Notes: generated by a model not told the origin, from the sequence alone. A stretch of 64,000 nucleotides of DNA from Ornithinimicrobium laminariae (GCF_019457945.1 NZ_JAHZSU010000001.1:186001-250000); one strand, 5' to 3'; shown: positions 35,515-45,067, counted from the first letter of the stretch. Made by a program: numbers and translations.

Positions 35515-37752
35515 CTAGCCACGCTCCAAGAATTCGGCCCGCTCAGCGTCCAGTCGCGCCAAGTCCTGACGCAGCAAGGGGTGCTCATCGAGGTCAGGAT
35601 CATCATTCACGACTTGCCATGCGTCTTCGTGTGCCTCAACAATCAGCGCTTCGTCCTGCACGAGTCGCAGGAAGCGAATCGCGCTCCGCCCGCCGCTCTG
35701 TGAAGCACCAAGCACGTCCCCCTCACGGCGCTGCTCGACGTCGACCCGAGCCAACTCGAACCCATCGTTGGTAGCAGCGACGGCATCCAGCCGCTCTTGT
35801 GCGGGGCCGTCAGGCTGCTGGCTGACCAGGAGACACAGGCCGGCCTTCCCGCCTCGTCCAACGCGACCGCGCAACTGGTGCAGTTGGGATATGCCGAAAC
35901 GGTCCGCATCCAAAATCACCATCACCGTCGCATTCGGCACATCCACGCCGACTTCGATCACCGTGGTCGAGACCAAGACATCAATGTCCCCCGCGGCAAA
36001 TGACGCCATGACTGCATCTTTGTCCGCTGGCACCATGCGCCCGTGCAGCGAATCGATCCGTAGGTTGCGGGTGGCCCCAAGCCGCTTCAGGCTGCGCGTC
36101 ACTTGGTCGACGGAGTGCAATGCCGCGCTCTCATCAGGGCCTATCTCGATCGGCTCACCCGGGCCGCCCTGCGCTTCCAAATCAGGGTCATCTTCGGCGC
36201 CGATCCGGGGGCACACGACATACACCTGGTTGCCCTGGGCGGCTTCCTCAGCGACGCGCTCCCACATTCGGGCAATCCAGTGCGTCTTCTCGCCGCTGAC
36301 TACATGGGAACTAATCGGCTTGCGCCCGCCAGGCAACTCCCGCAGCGTCGACACCTCCATGTCGCCGTAGACCGTCATAGCTACCGTGCGTGGGATTGGC
36401 GTTGCCGTCATCACCAAAACGTGCGGCGCAGCTGACGCCTTTTGCCGCAGCGCATCGCGTTGTTCGACGCCAAAGCGGTGCTGCTCATCGACGACAACCA
36501 AGCCCAAATCGGCAAACTGCACCTTGTCCTGGATCAGGGCGTGCGTGCCGATCACAATGCCCGCTTCTCCACTGGCAGCGAGCAGCATATTTTCTTTGCG
36601 GCCAGCAGTGTTTTGGCTGCCAGTGAGTAGCGCCACTCGGGTGCTGCCCGCTGCGTCCGCAAAGAGTCCACCGTGCGCTAGCGAGCCCAACATCGCGACA
36701 ATAGAGCGGTGGTGCTGCGCGGCAAGCACCTCCGTGGGAGCCAAGAGCGCGGCCTGTCCCCCAGCATCAATCACCTGCAACATCGCCAACAGCGCCACGA
36801 TCGTTTTGCCCGAGCCAACCTCGCCCTGGAGCAACCGATTCATCGGCAACTCCTTCGACAGATCCGCGCTGAGCCCCTTGCCGACCGCGCTCTGCCCTTG
36901 CGTTAGCTCAAAGGGCAAGGACCCACGAAACGCCTCTGCCAAACCACCTTCGCGAGGCGGGCGGGCCACTGCTGGTTGTCGGTAACTCGCTTGCCTGCGG
37001 TGGGCCAATGTCGCCTGGATGGTGAAGGCCTCTTGGTACTTCAACCTTTTAAGACCTAAACGATGCTCGGCCGCGGTTTGTGGCTGATGCACCATTCGGT
37101 ATGCCTGGGCAAGGGTGGGCAGTTTGCGTGCGGCCAGGACCTCGGGCGGCAACGGGTCTTGGAGGTCCTGAGCTGCATGCAGTGCCAGGTCCATCGAAGC
37201 CAGCATTTTGATCGCGCTCATACCCTTGACTCCCGGATAGACCGGGATCAACCCATCGCGCAGGACCACGGAGGTGCCTTGGGCGCCCCCAGCATTGCCG
37301 AGAACCTGATAGTCGGGGTGGGTCAGTTGCCGACGTCTCCCAAAGCTGCTGACTGTGCCCGAGCAGACCACGCGGCGCCCCGGAGTCAACTGGCGTTCGT
37401 GCCCATACGGGCTAAAAAAGGTGAGGTCGAGCTCGCCGCCCTGTTCATCCTGGATGGTGGCGACAAACATGCTGCCTCGGCGCTGTCGCATGGCGCGGGT
37501 TTTGGCGTCGGTGACGGTAGCGACGACCACGACATCTTCGCCCTCTTCAACCTCGTTGAAGTTAGACGGCCGGGATGGGTCTAGGTAGGTCCGAGGCAGA
37601 TAGTCCAGCAATTGCCCCACTGTGGTGATCTCTTTGGCTTTCGACCAGGTCGCCGCAGAACGCCCCAAGATGCTGCGTAGCCCCGAGTCCCGGGTTAGCG
37701 AAGGGTCTGGGGCGTCTGGATCTTTGGGGACCGAATGCAAGTGTCGCGTCAT
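35515..37752 (-). CDS. recG: ATP-dependent DNA helicase RecG
   Basis: RecG remodels stalled forks and branched DNA. The 745-residue product has an N-terminal OB-fold wedge domain (about 50-190), helicase motif I GEVGSGKTIVALLA, motif II VVDEQHRFGVEQ, motif III MTATPIPRT and the C-terminal motifs with QLRGRVGRGGKAG and the TRG-like end. The ATG at 37752 overlaps the stop of the DAK2 gene (ATGA); further upstream frame lies inside that gene. Confidence 0.95.
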   Translation of the reverse strand: MTRHLHSVPKDPDAPDPSLTRDSGLRSILGRSAATWSKAKEITTVGQLLDYLPRTYLDPSRPSNFNEVEEGEDVVVVATVTDAKTRAMRQRRGSMFVATIQDEQGGELDLTFFSPYGHERQLTPGRRVVCSGTVSSFGRRRQLTHPDYQVLGNAGGAQGTSVVLRDGLIPVYPGVKGMSAIKMLASMDLALHAAQDLQDPLPPEVLAARKLPTLAQAYRMVHQPQTAAEHRLGLKRLKYQEAFTIQATLAHRRQASYRQPAVARPPREGGLAEAFRGSLPFELTQGQSAVGKGLSADLSKELPMNRLLQGEVGSGKTIVALLAMLQVIDAGGQAALLAPTEVLAAQHHRSIVAMLGSLAHGGLFADAAGSTRVALLTGSQNTAGRKENMLLAASGEAGIVIGTHALIQDKVQFADLGLVVVDEQHRFGVEQRDALRQKASAAPHVLVMTATPIPRTVAMTVYGDMEVSTLRELPGGRKPISSHVVSGEKTHWIARMWERVAEEAAQGNQVYVVCPRIGAEDDPDLEAQGGPGEPIEIGPDESAALHSVDQVTRSLKRLGATRNLRIDSLHGRMVPADKDAVMASFAAGDIDVLVSTTVIEVGVDVPNATVMVILDADRFGISQLHQLRGRVGRGGKAGLCLLVSQQPDGPAQERLDAVAATNDGFELARVDVEQRREGDVLGASQSGGRSAIRFLRLVQDEALIVEAHEDAWQVVNDDPDLDEHPLLRQDLARLDAERAEFLERG

Positions 37753-39455
37753 TCCATCCCCACCAGCCACGCAAAGGTTGGCTGTCCTCCGGTGAGCCAT
37801 TCAATCGATACCTCCGGGTGGCCCTTGCCCCACTTGGTCACTCGCGGTTCGGCTACGTCGAACTCCGCTGGCTGGCCAGCAATCACCGTCAAGATCTCCA
37901 CGGGCCCGGCGTGCGCTACTTCAGCGGCGCTAAAGACCTTTTTCAGCGCCTGCCCCTGGTCCTTGCTGACAGCGACGACCTCGCCACTGACGAAACCAAG
38001 CCATTGCCCGCGCTGCACCCGACCAGCCGGAGTCTGTCCACTTTCGCCAGCCTGAACGACCGATCCGTAGGTAACTTCACCAGCAGCTTCAGCCATCCCC
38101 TCCAAGGCCGATTCGACTGGTGCTTGCGGATCCCACACCGCGAGCGCCGCCAAGCCTTGAACGGCGGCACGGGTTGGCAGCACGTGCACGCTGAGGCCCT
38201 CGTTGCGAGCGGCTCGCGCTGCTGCCTGCGCCACCAGGATGGTGTCCGGGTCATTGGGCAGGACCAACACATCGGTGGCCCACACAGCCCGGATCGCACT
38301 GAGCAGTTGTCCTGTGGAAGCGCGCGCGCCCACGTGTGACTTCACGGTTTCAGCGCCGGCGCGGGAAAACGCCGATGCAAGGCCAGCACCAGCCGCGCAG
38401 GCTACAACTCCGACACCGGGCCGGGCCGCGGTCTTGATGGCTTCGTGGGGCTCGGCACCGCCCGACGGAGTCAAAGCACTCGTTGTCACGTGGGTGATCC
38501 TGCCGGCCAAAGCCCCCGCTTCTAGAGCCTGACGAGGATCGTCGAGGTGAACGTGCACGCGCCATTGGGTGGGGCCGCCGACCACGAGCACCGAGGCACC
38601 AACCCGCACCAAGTGCTGCAGCAACCGCTGAGCGCTTTCGGGATCGGAGCCTTCCAGCAGATACATCACCTCAAACGTCCCATCGCTGTGATCGCAGTGC
38701 GAGTCACCATCGACGGCGATAGCGACGTTCGCTTCTGGCGGTCGATGGGCAATTTCCTCGGTCCACCAGGTCGGCACCCGCCGTGCATCTTGAGCGGATC
38801 TGCCAGTTAAGACGCCTTCTAGCGCCTCAATGACCAGCAACAACCCAGCGCCGCCAGCGTCCACAACGCCAGCCCGGGCCAAGTTAGGCAACTGCTCGGG
38901 AGTATGCGAGAGCGCATCCGATCCGGCCCGCAATGCGGCTTCGGCGATCTCGTGCAGGTCCTGACCTTCATCGGCAGCCGCCCGTGATCCCTGCGCAGCC
39001 GCCCGTGCCACACTTAAAATTGTGCCTTCAACGGGGCGGGCTACCCCGGCCCAGGCCAAATCGGCAGCGCGCTCAAACGCGGCAGCCAGCATTGGGGCAT
39101 CCAATTCGGTCACGACGCCGCCAGAGGCCTCTTGGCTGCGCGCCACCTCTTCGGACATGCCAGCCGCCAGTTGGCTCAGGATCACTCCCGAGTTGCCTCG
39201 AGCAGAGAGCAACATGCCTCGGGACAACAACTCCAAGCCCTGGGCCAACGTCAACGGCTCACTCATCAGCGAGTCGTGACTGCGGACATACTGAAGGGCG
39301 CCGTCAAAGGTCAGGAAGAGATTGGTGCCAGTGTCGGCATCCGGCACCGGGAAAACGTTCAACTCGTTGATCCTGGCGCATGCCTCATCCAGCAGTGCGT
39401 GCGCGCTAAGAGCCCAACGATGGGCAGCCGCAAGGTCGAGTTGAGTTTGTGACAT
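37749..39455 (-). CDS. DAK2-domain protein (YloV/FakA-like)
   Basis: The 568-residue product has an N-terminal DhaL/DAK2 kinase domain with FPVPDADTGTNLFLT (metal-binding Asp residues), SARGNSGVILSQLAAG and VDAGGAGLLLV. A C-terminal Dak1_2-like region follows. In Firmicutes the equivalent FakA phosphorylates fatty acids bound by FakB; in actinobacteria the role is less certain. No DegV/FakB gene is next to it here. It is coupled to recG downstream. Confidence 0.87.
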   Translation of the reverse strand: MSQTQLDLAAAHRWALSAHALLDEACARINELNVFPVPDADTGTNLFLTFDGALQYVRSHDSLMSEPLTLAQGLELLSRGMLLSARGNSGVILSQLAAGMSEEVARSQEASGGVVTELDAPMLAAAFERAADLAWAGVARPVEGTILSVARAAAQGSRAAADEGQDLHEIAEAALRAGSDALSHTPEQLPNLARAGVVDAGGAGLLLVIEALEGVLTGRSAQDARRVPTWWTEEIAHRPPEANVAIAVDGDSHCDHSDGTFEVMYLLEGSDPESAQRLLQHLVRVGASVLVVGGPTQWRVHVHLDDPRQALEAGALAGRITHVTTSALTPSGGAEPHEAIKTAARPGVGVVACAAGAGLASAFSRAGAETVKSHVGARASTGQLLSAIRAVWATDVLVLPNDPDTILVAQAAARAARNEGLSVHVLPTRAAVQGLAALAVWDPQAPVESALEGMAEAAGEVTYGSVVQAGESGQTPAGRVQRGQWLGFVSGEVVAVSKDQGQALKKVFSAAEVAHAGPVEILTVIAGQPAEFDVAEPRVTKWGKGHPEVSIEWLTGGQPTFAWLVGME

Positions 39456-39467
39456 GGTCCGTTGAGA

Positions 39468-39887
39468 TTATCCGGCGCTGAGCATCATGGACAGGTGAAC
39501 CTCGCGCACCGGGTTATCGACATTGAGGTCAACCAAGCAAATGCTCTGCCAGGTGCCCAGGAGCAACTGTCCCGCGACCACTGGCACGGTCATCGACGGG
39601 GCGATGATGGCGGGCATCACGTGTGAACGCCCGTGCCCCGCAGAACCATGGCGGTGCAGCCATCGGTCATCGCGAGGCAGCAGGTCCTCGAGCGCAGCCA
39701 GGAGGTCATCGTCGCTGCGGGCGCCCACTTCAAGAATGGCAACGCCCGCCGTTGCGTGTGGCACAAAGATCTGGAGGAGGCCGTCTGCGGGGGCGTCGCC
39801 GACGAACTGGGCACACTGGGGGGTTAAGTCGTGGACAACCTCAGTGGTCCCGGTGTGCACTCGAAGTGTCGTAGTCTGCATGCTCAT
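39468..39887 (-). CDS. YjbQ family (UPF0047) protein
   Basis: The 139-residue product is a YjbQ/UPF0047 protein. Conserved parts are [13 protein letters not shown], the His-rich [19 protein letters not shown] and the C-terminal [14 protein letters not shown]. Some members have been reported with secondary thiamine-phosphate synthase activity, but this is not general. The start may be the ATG at 39887 or 39881. It lies 12 bases before the DAK2 gene and diverges from rpmB. Confidence 0.85.
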   Translation of the reverse strand: MSMQTTTLRVHTGTTEVVHDLTPQCAQFVGDAPADGLLQIFVPHATAGVAILEVGARSDDDLLAALEDLLPRDDRWLHRHGSAGHGRSHVMPAIIAPSMTVPVVAGQLLLGTWQSICLVDLNVDNPVREVHLSMMLSAG

Positions 39888-39908
39888 ATCGTGTCAGGGA
39901 TGGTCAAT

Positions 39909-39938
39909 TTGGGGGGGCACCACCTTCTCGGCTACGAT
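39909..39938 (+). promoter_or_regulatory. rpmB: Candidate promoter for rpmB
   Basis: TTGGGG at 39909-39914 and TACGAT at 39933-39938 are separated by 18 bases and point towards rpmB. The boxes resemble housekeeping sigma elements, with a G-rich -35. This is inferred from sequence alone. Confidence 0.4.
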
Positions 39939-39947
39939 CGACCGGTT

Positions 39948-39973
39948 CCCCAGATGCCGTTTACGGCCTGGGG
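39948..39973 (+). promoter_or_regulatory. Leader hairpin upstream of rpmB
   Basis: CCCCAG (39948-39953) pairs with CTGGGG (39968-39973). GCCG (39956-39959) pairs with CGGC (39964-39967) over a TTTA loop, with a two-base bulge AT on the left. The ten-pair structure lies 36 bases before the rpmB start and just after a candidate -10 box. It could be an L28 autoregulatory leader or a transcript-stabilising 5' stem. Confidence 0.45.
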
Positions 39974-40008
39974 TTGCCCGAGAACACACAACTACTTCAG
40001 GAGACACC

Positions 40009-40200
40009 GTGGCTGCCACTTGCGACGTCTGCGGCAAGGGACCGAGCTTCGGTCACAGCATCTCGCACTCTCACCGCCGCACTAAGCGTCGTTGGAACCC
40101 GAACATCCAGCGCGTTCGCGCAATGGTCGGAAGCGGATCGACCCCGAAGCGCATCAACGCGTGCACTTCCTGCCTCAAGGCAGGCAAAGTCACTCGCTGA
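40009..40200 (+). CDS. rpmB: 50S ribosomal protein L28, zinc-binding form
   Basis: The 63-residue product starts at a GTG with AGGAG six bases before it. It has [33 protein letters not shown] and the C-terminal [10 protein letters not shown]. The two CxxC pairs mark the zinc-containing C+ form. It stands alone on the plus strand, with its own leader and a strong terminator. A search with a short-ORF cut-off could miss it. Confidence 0.96.
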   Translation: MAATCDVCGKGPSFGHSISHSHRRTKRRWNPNIQRVRAMVGSGSTPKRINACTSCLKAGKVTR

Positions 40201-40211
40201 CAACTTGCAAC

Positions 40212-40246
40212 AAAAAGACCGACGTCATCTGACGTCGGTCTTTTTT
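40212..40246 (+). terminator. Rho-independent terminator between rpmB and thiL (bidirectional)
   Basis: GACCGACGTCA (40217-40227) pairs with TGACGTCGGTC (40230-40240). The stem extends through AAAAA/TTTTT, and a run of six T follows on the plus strand. The same structure with the A-run serves minus-strand thiL. The stem is perfect, so this is one of the clearest terminators in the window. Confidence 0.93.
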
Positions 40247-40265
40247 GTGCCTCTGGGACTGCCGG

Positions 40266-41318
40266 CTACACGGCTGGGCTTTCAAAATGGTCCCAGCCCA
40301 GATTTTCAAGCGGCTTTCCCTCCCAATACACCGTGGGTATGCGCTGGTCGCCATCGCTGGCTTGCTGGACCGAGCGCACTGAACCGATCACCGTCCAGCC
40401 CAATGGCACGGTGGTCGTGTCGGCAAAAGTGGCCAGGAGTTCATGCTCTTCGCCGCCACTGAGCACGTGGCTCAATGCGGCTTGGCTCCCCAACACGTCA
40501 GCGAAGCGCGAAGCCATCGCTTGGATAGATGACTCATCGAGATCAATGTCCACTTGGCTTACTTCGGCAATACGCTGCGCATCCCGGCCCAACCCATCCG
40601 AGACATCGAGCATGGCCCTCGCCCCATGTTTGGCCGCCAGGCTGCCCTGAGTGAAATCGACGCTGGGCGCGCAGTGGAAGCCCACCCAGTCGGCTGCGAC
40701 AGCCGCTTCGGACTCCGGTGGCCACCACCCGGCATCCGAGCGCCGCAAGAGGTCCCAGCCGGCGGCCGAGCGACCAAGCGGTCCCGAGACGGCGAGGACA
40801 TCTCCGGGCCTTGCCCCAGAGCGCAGCACAGTGCCGTGCTCGGTCAACACGCCTAGGGCGGTCACGCTGACCATGACTTCGCCGAGCGACGATGACAGGT
40901 CTCCACCTAACACAGACACCCCCGCCGCCTGGCAGGCCCGCGAAAGCCCTTCGGTGAAGTCCATCGCCCACGAGACGCTGAGGTCTGACGGGGCAATCAG
41001 AGTCACCAGGATCCCGGTGGGCACTCCACCCATCGCCGATATGTCGGCCAGGTTCTGGGTGACCACTTTGACCCCCACATCGTGGCCAGTCGACCACTTA
41101 TCCAGCCAATCACGCCCCCGAACCATGGCGTCGGTCGTGGCGATCACCGGCCCCGAGATGTCGTGGACCGCAGCGTCGTCACCTGGCCCCACTTCGGCTG
41201 ATGTTGCCTCGCGGCCCGGCCCTAGCCGCGCAAAAATCTCACGCAGGATCCCCGACTCCCCCAACTCGCCCAAGGTGACCGCTTGGCCCCGCGCTTGAGC
41301 GTTGTCCTGCTCTGGCAT
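40266..41318 (-). CDS. thiL: Thiamine-monophosphate kinase
   Basis: ThiL phosphorylates thiamine phosphate to thiamine diphosphate. The 350-residue product has the AIR-synthase-like fold with GPGDDAAVHD, ATTDAMVRGRDW, NLADISAMGG, VLGGDLSSS and LDVSDGLGRDAQRIAE, which bind Mg and ATP. The ATG has AGGAG five bases upstream. It converges with rpmB and diverges from the AsnC-type gene. No TPP riboswitch is evident. Confidence 0.95.
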   Translation of the reverse strand: MPEQDNAQARGQAVTLGELGESGILREIFARLGPGREATSAEVGPGDDAAVHDISGPVIATTDAMVRGRDWLDKWSTGHDVGVKVVTQNLADISAMGGVPTGILVTLIAPSDLSVSWAMDFTEGLSRACQAAGVSVLGGDLSSSLGEVMVSVTALGVLTEHGTVLRSGARPGDVLAVSGPLGRSAAGWDLLRRSDAGWWPPESEAAVAADWVGFHCAPSVDFTQGSLAAKHGARAMLDVSDGLGRDAQRIAEVSQVDIDLDESSIQAMASRFADVLGSQAALSHVLSGGEEHELLATFADTTTVPLGWTVIGSVRSVQQASDGDQRIPTVYWEGKPLENLGWDHFESPAV

Positions 41319-41398
41319 TCTTACTCCTCATCCGCGATAGCGTGAAAGCCATCGTCCACTATGGGCGGTGATGGACCGAAACGAACCAGGAGCCTGTC

Positions 41399-41641
41399 AT
41401 GGTCGAGGCCTATATTTTGATTCAGACCGAAGTCGGCAAGTCATCTTCGGTGGCAAGGGCGATCTCCGGCGTTGATGGCGTGCTGAGCGCCCAGGATGTC
41501 ACGGGACCCTACGACGTGATTGCTCACGTGCAGGCTCCCAGCGTGGATGACCTAGGCCGATTGGTGATCGCCAAGATCCAGGATGTGCCCCACATGACAA
41601 GGACCACCACGTGCACCGTCGTTCACGACTCGGGACGCTAG
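41399..41641 (+). CDS. Stand-alone Lrp/AsnC ligand-binding (RAM) domain protein
   Basis: The 80-residue product is only the regulatory ligand-binding domain of the Lrp/AsnC family (VEAYILIQTEVGKSSSVARAI, then VTGPYDVIAHVQAPSVDDL), with no helix-turn-helix. Such stand-alone RAM proteins can bind amino acids or pair with full-length regulators. AGGAG lies seven bases before the ATG. Its end overlaps the next gene by 31 bases. Confidence 0.88.
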   Translation: MVEAYILIQTEVGKSSSVARAISGVDGVLSAQDVTGPYDVIAHVQAPSVDDLGRLVIAKIQDVPHMTRTTTCTVVHDSGR

Positions 41642-42057
41642 CCGGCCTCGCTCTGGTGCTTGTTGGCTGCACTAGCGCCATCAAGGTCGCTCCCTACGAG
41701 GGGGCTGACGACGGCAGTTGTGACTTCGTGGCCGATGCCTGGCCAGCCAGAGTCGCTGGCCAAGAACCTGTGGTGACGGCGGTGGAGTCCACCTCGGTCG
41801 CAGCCTGGGGTGAGCCAGCCATTATCGCCCGGTGCGGAGGCCCAATACCCGGCCCGACCACCGATCAATGCCTCGATATCGACGGCGTTGATTGGGTCGC
41901 CACAGAGCTTGACGACGGCGTGCAGTTCACGACCTATGGCCGCAGTCCTGCCTTAGAGGTCCTGGTGCCTGATGACTACGAGCCACAGGCCTTACTGATG
42001 CCCGCCTTTACTGACGTGGCGATGATGGTCGACCAGGGCGATCGCCGCTGCAGTTAG
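41611..42057 (+). CDS. DUF3515 family putative lipoprotein
   Basis: The 148-residue product starts at GTG with a basic n-region, a hydrophobic stretch and a lipobox LVGC near residue 19, so it should be anchored to the outer face of the membrane. The rest matches DUF3515, an actinobacterial family found between thiL and ddl. It has several Cys residues (SCDF, IARCGG, DQCLD, RRC) that could form disulfides. Function is unknown. It overlaps the AsnC-type gene by 31 bases in another frame. Confidence 0.82.
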   Translation: MHRRSRLGTLAGLALVLVGCTSAIKVAPYEGADDGSCDFVADAWPARVAGQEPVVTAVESTSVAAWGEPAIIARCGGPIPGPTTDQCLDIDGVDWVATELDDGVQFTTYGRSPALEVLVPDDYEPQALLMPAFTDVAMMVDQGDRRCS

Positions 42058-42061
42058 CGGG

Positions 42062-43198
42062 CTAGCGCAAGCCCAAGGGGCGCTCAAGGGCCAGGGTGAT
42101 TAACTCATCGATCAAGTCTGGATAGGGCAGGCCACTTGCCGCCCAGACTGCTGGATACATCGACCAAGGGGTGAAGCCGGGCATGGTGTTGATCTCGTTG
42201 ATCAGCACCTCGCCATCCTCGGTGTAGAAGCAGTCCACTCGGGCCAAGCCCTCACAGCCAGCGACGTCAAAGGCAATCGAGGCAATTCGCTGCATTTCCT
42301 CGCGGGCCTTTTCGGGCAATTCGGTGGGGCAGGCAAGCTCAACGTTGGCCGAGTCGAGATACTTTGCCTCAAAGTCATAGAACTCATGGCCTGAGACCAC
42401 ATTGATCTCACCAATTTGGCTCACCCGAGGCGCATCGTTGCCGTGCGACTGCAAAACTCCGCACTCGACCTCACGCCCGACTATGCCCGCTTCGACGACC
42501 ACCTTTGGGTCGTGCTGGTGCGCAGCCTCAATCGCCGCCTGCAACTCGCTTGCGTCGGCCACCCGCGAAATTCCGACCGACGAGCCCGCCCGGGCAGGCT
42601 TCACGAACACCGGGTATCCCAACCCGTTCACCCGTTCCATGGCCGCCTGAGCGTCCCGCTGCCATTGAGCCGCCGTGATGACCTCGAATGGCCCCATCGG
42701 CAGGCCAGCAGAAGCAAACAGCACCTTCATCACGTGCTTATCCATCATGGCCGCCGAGGCCAACACACCGCAGCCGACATACTTCACATTGGCGACTTCA
42801 AGAAGGCCCTGCACTGTGCCATCCTCGCCGAATGGTCCATGCAGGAGGGGGAAGACGACATCAATTTCGCCGAGGTCTTCCCACTGGCCATCGCGGCGGA
42901 TACGCCAGTGCCGGTCGGCACCACCCATCGGCACAAACACATGCGCGCCAGTATCGGCGACCTGCGGCAACTGCCGTTCACGAATCTCTAGCGCACTGGC
43001 GTCGTCATCAACGAGCACCCATTGGCCCTGCGGCGTGATGCCAATAGGCACCACGTCATACCGGGTGCGGTCTATTGCCGTCAGCACGCTAGCCGCCGTT
43101 GCGCAAGAGACCGAATGCTCCGTTGAGCGCCCACCAAAAATGAGGGCAACTCGCACCCGTGAGCCGGTCGAGGTGTTTTGATCCGAGTGACTAGTCAT
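42062..43198 (-). CDS. ddl: D-alanine--D-alanine ligase
   Basis: Ddl makes the D-Ala-D-Ala dipeptide of peptidoglycan. The 378-residue product is an ATP-grasp ligase with VALIFGGRSTEHSVSC, HGPFGEDGTVQGLLE, VKPARAGSSVGISRV and the C-terminal INEINTMPGFTPWSMYP. The Tyr/Phe position that separates D-Ala from D-Lac ligases was not assigned. It lies 48 bases after gpsA and ends four bases from the DUF3515 gene. Confidence 0.95.
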   Translation of the reverse strand: MTSHSDQNTSTGSRVRVALIFGGRSTEHSVSCATAASVLTAIDRTRYDVVPIGITPQGQWVLVDDDASALEIRERQLPQVADTGAHVFVPMGGADRHWRIRRDGQWEDLGEIDVVFPLLHGPFGEDGTVQGLLEVANVKYVGCGVLASAAMMDKHVMKVLFASAGLPMGPFEVITAAQWQRDAQAAMERVNGLGYPVFVKPARAGSSVGISRVADASELQAAIEAAHQHDPKVVVEAGIVGREVECGVLQSHGNDAPRVSQIGEINVVSGHEFYDFEAKYLDSANVELACPTELPEKAREEMQRIASIAFDVAGCEGLARVDCFYTEDGEVLINEINTMPGFTPWSMYPAVWAASGLPYPDLIDELITLALERPLGLR

Positions 43199-43246
43199 CA
43201 GGGTTGAGCCTATCGGGAGATCAGGGGCAATCGCAGCAACCCAGGG

Positions 43247-44251
43247 TCAGGCTTGCTCGTGTTTGCGCGCGCGCGCCATCAGCCCATCGGCCAGCGCTGA
43301 GGGGGCCATGCCTTCTTCAACGACGGCCGTCACGCCGGCGCAAATCGGCACGTCGACACCATGCCTCGTTGCCAAGTCCAACACGGAGCGACACGACTTA
43401 ACACCTTCGGCAGTCTGGTGCTTGCGAGCACTTAACTCGGCAACACTCAGGCCTTGCCCGAGTCCCACACCCACGGTGTGGTTGCGCGATAGCGGCGACA
43501 TGCACGTCGCAATGAGGTCGCCGACGCCCGCCAGCCCCATCAAGGTTGCTGGGTCTGCTCCCAGTGCCGCTCCGAGACGCGCTGTCTCAGCCAACCCACG
43601 AGTGATGATGCTGGACTTCGTGTTGTCGCCATAGCCAAGTCCTTCGGCCATGCCAACCGCGAGAGCAATAACGTTCTTCACCGCTCCCCCGATTTCTGTG
43701 CCGATCACATCGGTTTGGGTATAGGGGCGAAAGTAAGGGGCGGCACTGATCGCAGCGATGGCTTCCGCGGCTTCAATGTCTGACGCAGCAACGACCGACG
43801 CCGCCGGTTGTTTAGCCGCAATCTCTTTAGACAGGTTGGGGCCGGAGACGACCACAATGCGGCTCTGATCCACGGCACCAGACTCTTGGATGACCTCACT
43901 CATCCGCATACCTGTGCCTAGTTCGATGCCCTTCATCAGCGAGACCACAAGCGCATTTGATGGCACGTGCTGACCCCAGGCCTCGAGATTGCCGCGCAAG
44001 GACTGGGAAGGCACAGCCAAGATCACTGCATCAGCTTCACTGGCCGCCTCGCGGGGGTCGCTGGTGGCCCGAATAGTAGGGGGCAGCACCAAGTCCGGCA
44101 GGTAGTCCGAGTTGCGGTGCTGGTTGTTGATCCCGTCGGCTACTTCTGGTCGCCGGGCATAGATGGTGACCTCATGGCCTACATCCGCCACGATCGCCGC
44201 ATACGCAGTGCCCCATGAGCCGGCACCCATGACCGCAACTCGCTTAGTCAT
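43247..44251 (-). CDS. gpsA: Glycerol-3-phosphate dehydrogenase [NAD(P)+]
   Basis: GpsA reduces dihydroxyacetone phosphate to glycerol 3-phosphate for phospholipid synthesis. The 334-residue product has the N-terminal Rossmann motif VMGAGSWGTAYA, SLMKGIELGTG, the catalytic Lys region GAVKNVIALAVGMAEGLGYG and LAGVGDLIATCMSPLSRN. The ATG at 44251 has AAGGA upstream and overlaps the plsC end by eight bases. Confidence 0.96.
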   Translation of the reverse strand: MTKRVAVMGAGSWGTAYAAIVADVGHEVTIYARRPEVADGINNQHRNSDYLPDLVLPPTIRATSDPREAASEADAVILAVPSQSLRGNLEAWGQHVPSNALVVSLMKGIELGTGMRMSEVIQESGAVDQSRIVVVSGPNLSKEIAAKQPAASVVAASDIEAAEAIAAISAAPYFRPYTQTDVIGTEIGGAVKNVIALAVGMAEGLGYGDNTKSSIITRGLAETARLGAALGADPATLMGLAGVGDLIATCMSPLSRNHTVGVGLGQGLSVAELSARKHQTAEGVKSCRSVLDLATRHGVDVPICAGVTAVVEEGMAPSALADGLMARARKHEQA

Positions 44252-44999
44252 TGGATTCCTTCGCGTCCTTGTTGGTGGAGTCCTGTGCGAGCCGATCAAA
44301 CGGCGTACTCGGGGGATCTTCTGACCTAAACCGGGCTACTTGCGCGGTAACGCCAGCCATAATTCGCTCAGTTGCCGTAGATACGGCGCTGCTGCGATGG
44401 GCTTGTCCGGCCAGGTCACTGAAATCAACAGCCGGACCGGCCGACACATGCATCACTGGCCGCTTAAAAAGGTTACTGGGACGGCGGGCATAGGGGGCAA
44501 GCAATTCATGGGCACCCCACTGCCCAATAGGTATGACGGGAGCTCCGGTCCGCAGGGCGAGGCGCCCCACTCCCGTGTGCGCCTTCATCGGCCACAGGTC
44601 GGGATCACGAGTGAGCGTGCCTTCAGGCATGATCACCACGCAATGACCGGTTCGGATCGCTTCTTCCGCAGCCGCGAGCGAGTTCGCAGCCTTGCGAGTG
44701 CCTCGATAGACCGGCACCTGCCCTAGGTGACTCAGCGCCTTACCTGCCACGGGGATCTCAAAGAGCGACGATTTTGCCAAGAACATCGGCGGACAGCCAT
44801 GGTCCACCAGGAAGTGAGCCACCGTGAAGGGGTCAATCTCGGACACATGGTTGGCTGCCACGATGAAGCCGCCTGAAGCAGGCAAGTTTTCGCCTCCATG
44901 CCAATCGCGCCGGGTGATCCCCTGAAGGAGAGGGCGCACTCCCGCGACGACAAACTTGTAAGGCTTCGGGGCTGCTGTCCGGGCGGGCTGCTTCTTCAC
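44244..44999 (-). CDS. plsC: 1-acyl-sn-glycerol-3-phosphate acyltransferase
   Basis: PlsC adds the second acyl chain to give phosphatidic acid. The 251-residue product has the acyltransferase motifs NHVSEIDPF (H-x4-D) near residue 52, PVYRGTRKA, VIMPEGTLTRD and GAPVIPIGQWG. It is probably membrane-associated through its N-terminal region. The basic N-terminus (MKKQPARTAAPKPYK) is usual in actinobacteria. It overlaps gpsA, linking two steps of glycerophospholipid synthesis. Confidence 0.93.
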   Translation of the reverse strand: MKKQPARTAAPKPYKFVVAGVRPLLQGITRRDWHGGENLPASGGFIVAANHVSEIDPFTVAHFLVDHGCPPMFLAKSSLFEIPVAGKALSHLGQVPVYRGTRKAANSLAAAEEAIRTGHCVVIMPEGTLTRDPDLWPMKAHTGVGRLALRTGAPVIPIGQWGAHELLAPYARRPSNLFKRPVMHVSAGPAVDFSDLAGQAHRSSAVSTATERIMAGVTAQVARFRSEDPPSTPFDRLAQDSTNKDAKESND

Positions 45000-45067
45000 G
45001 CCTCACATCTTGTCATCACAGGCGGCGAAACATCAGACTTTCTCGGGCCATAGGCCAGAATGATGCC

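Noticed and set aside
40266..41398. TPP riboswitch near thiL
   Set aside because: The 80-base divergent gap before thiL is too short, and I see no THI-box CTGAGA-type element.
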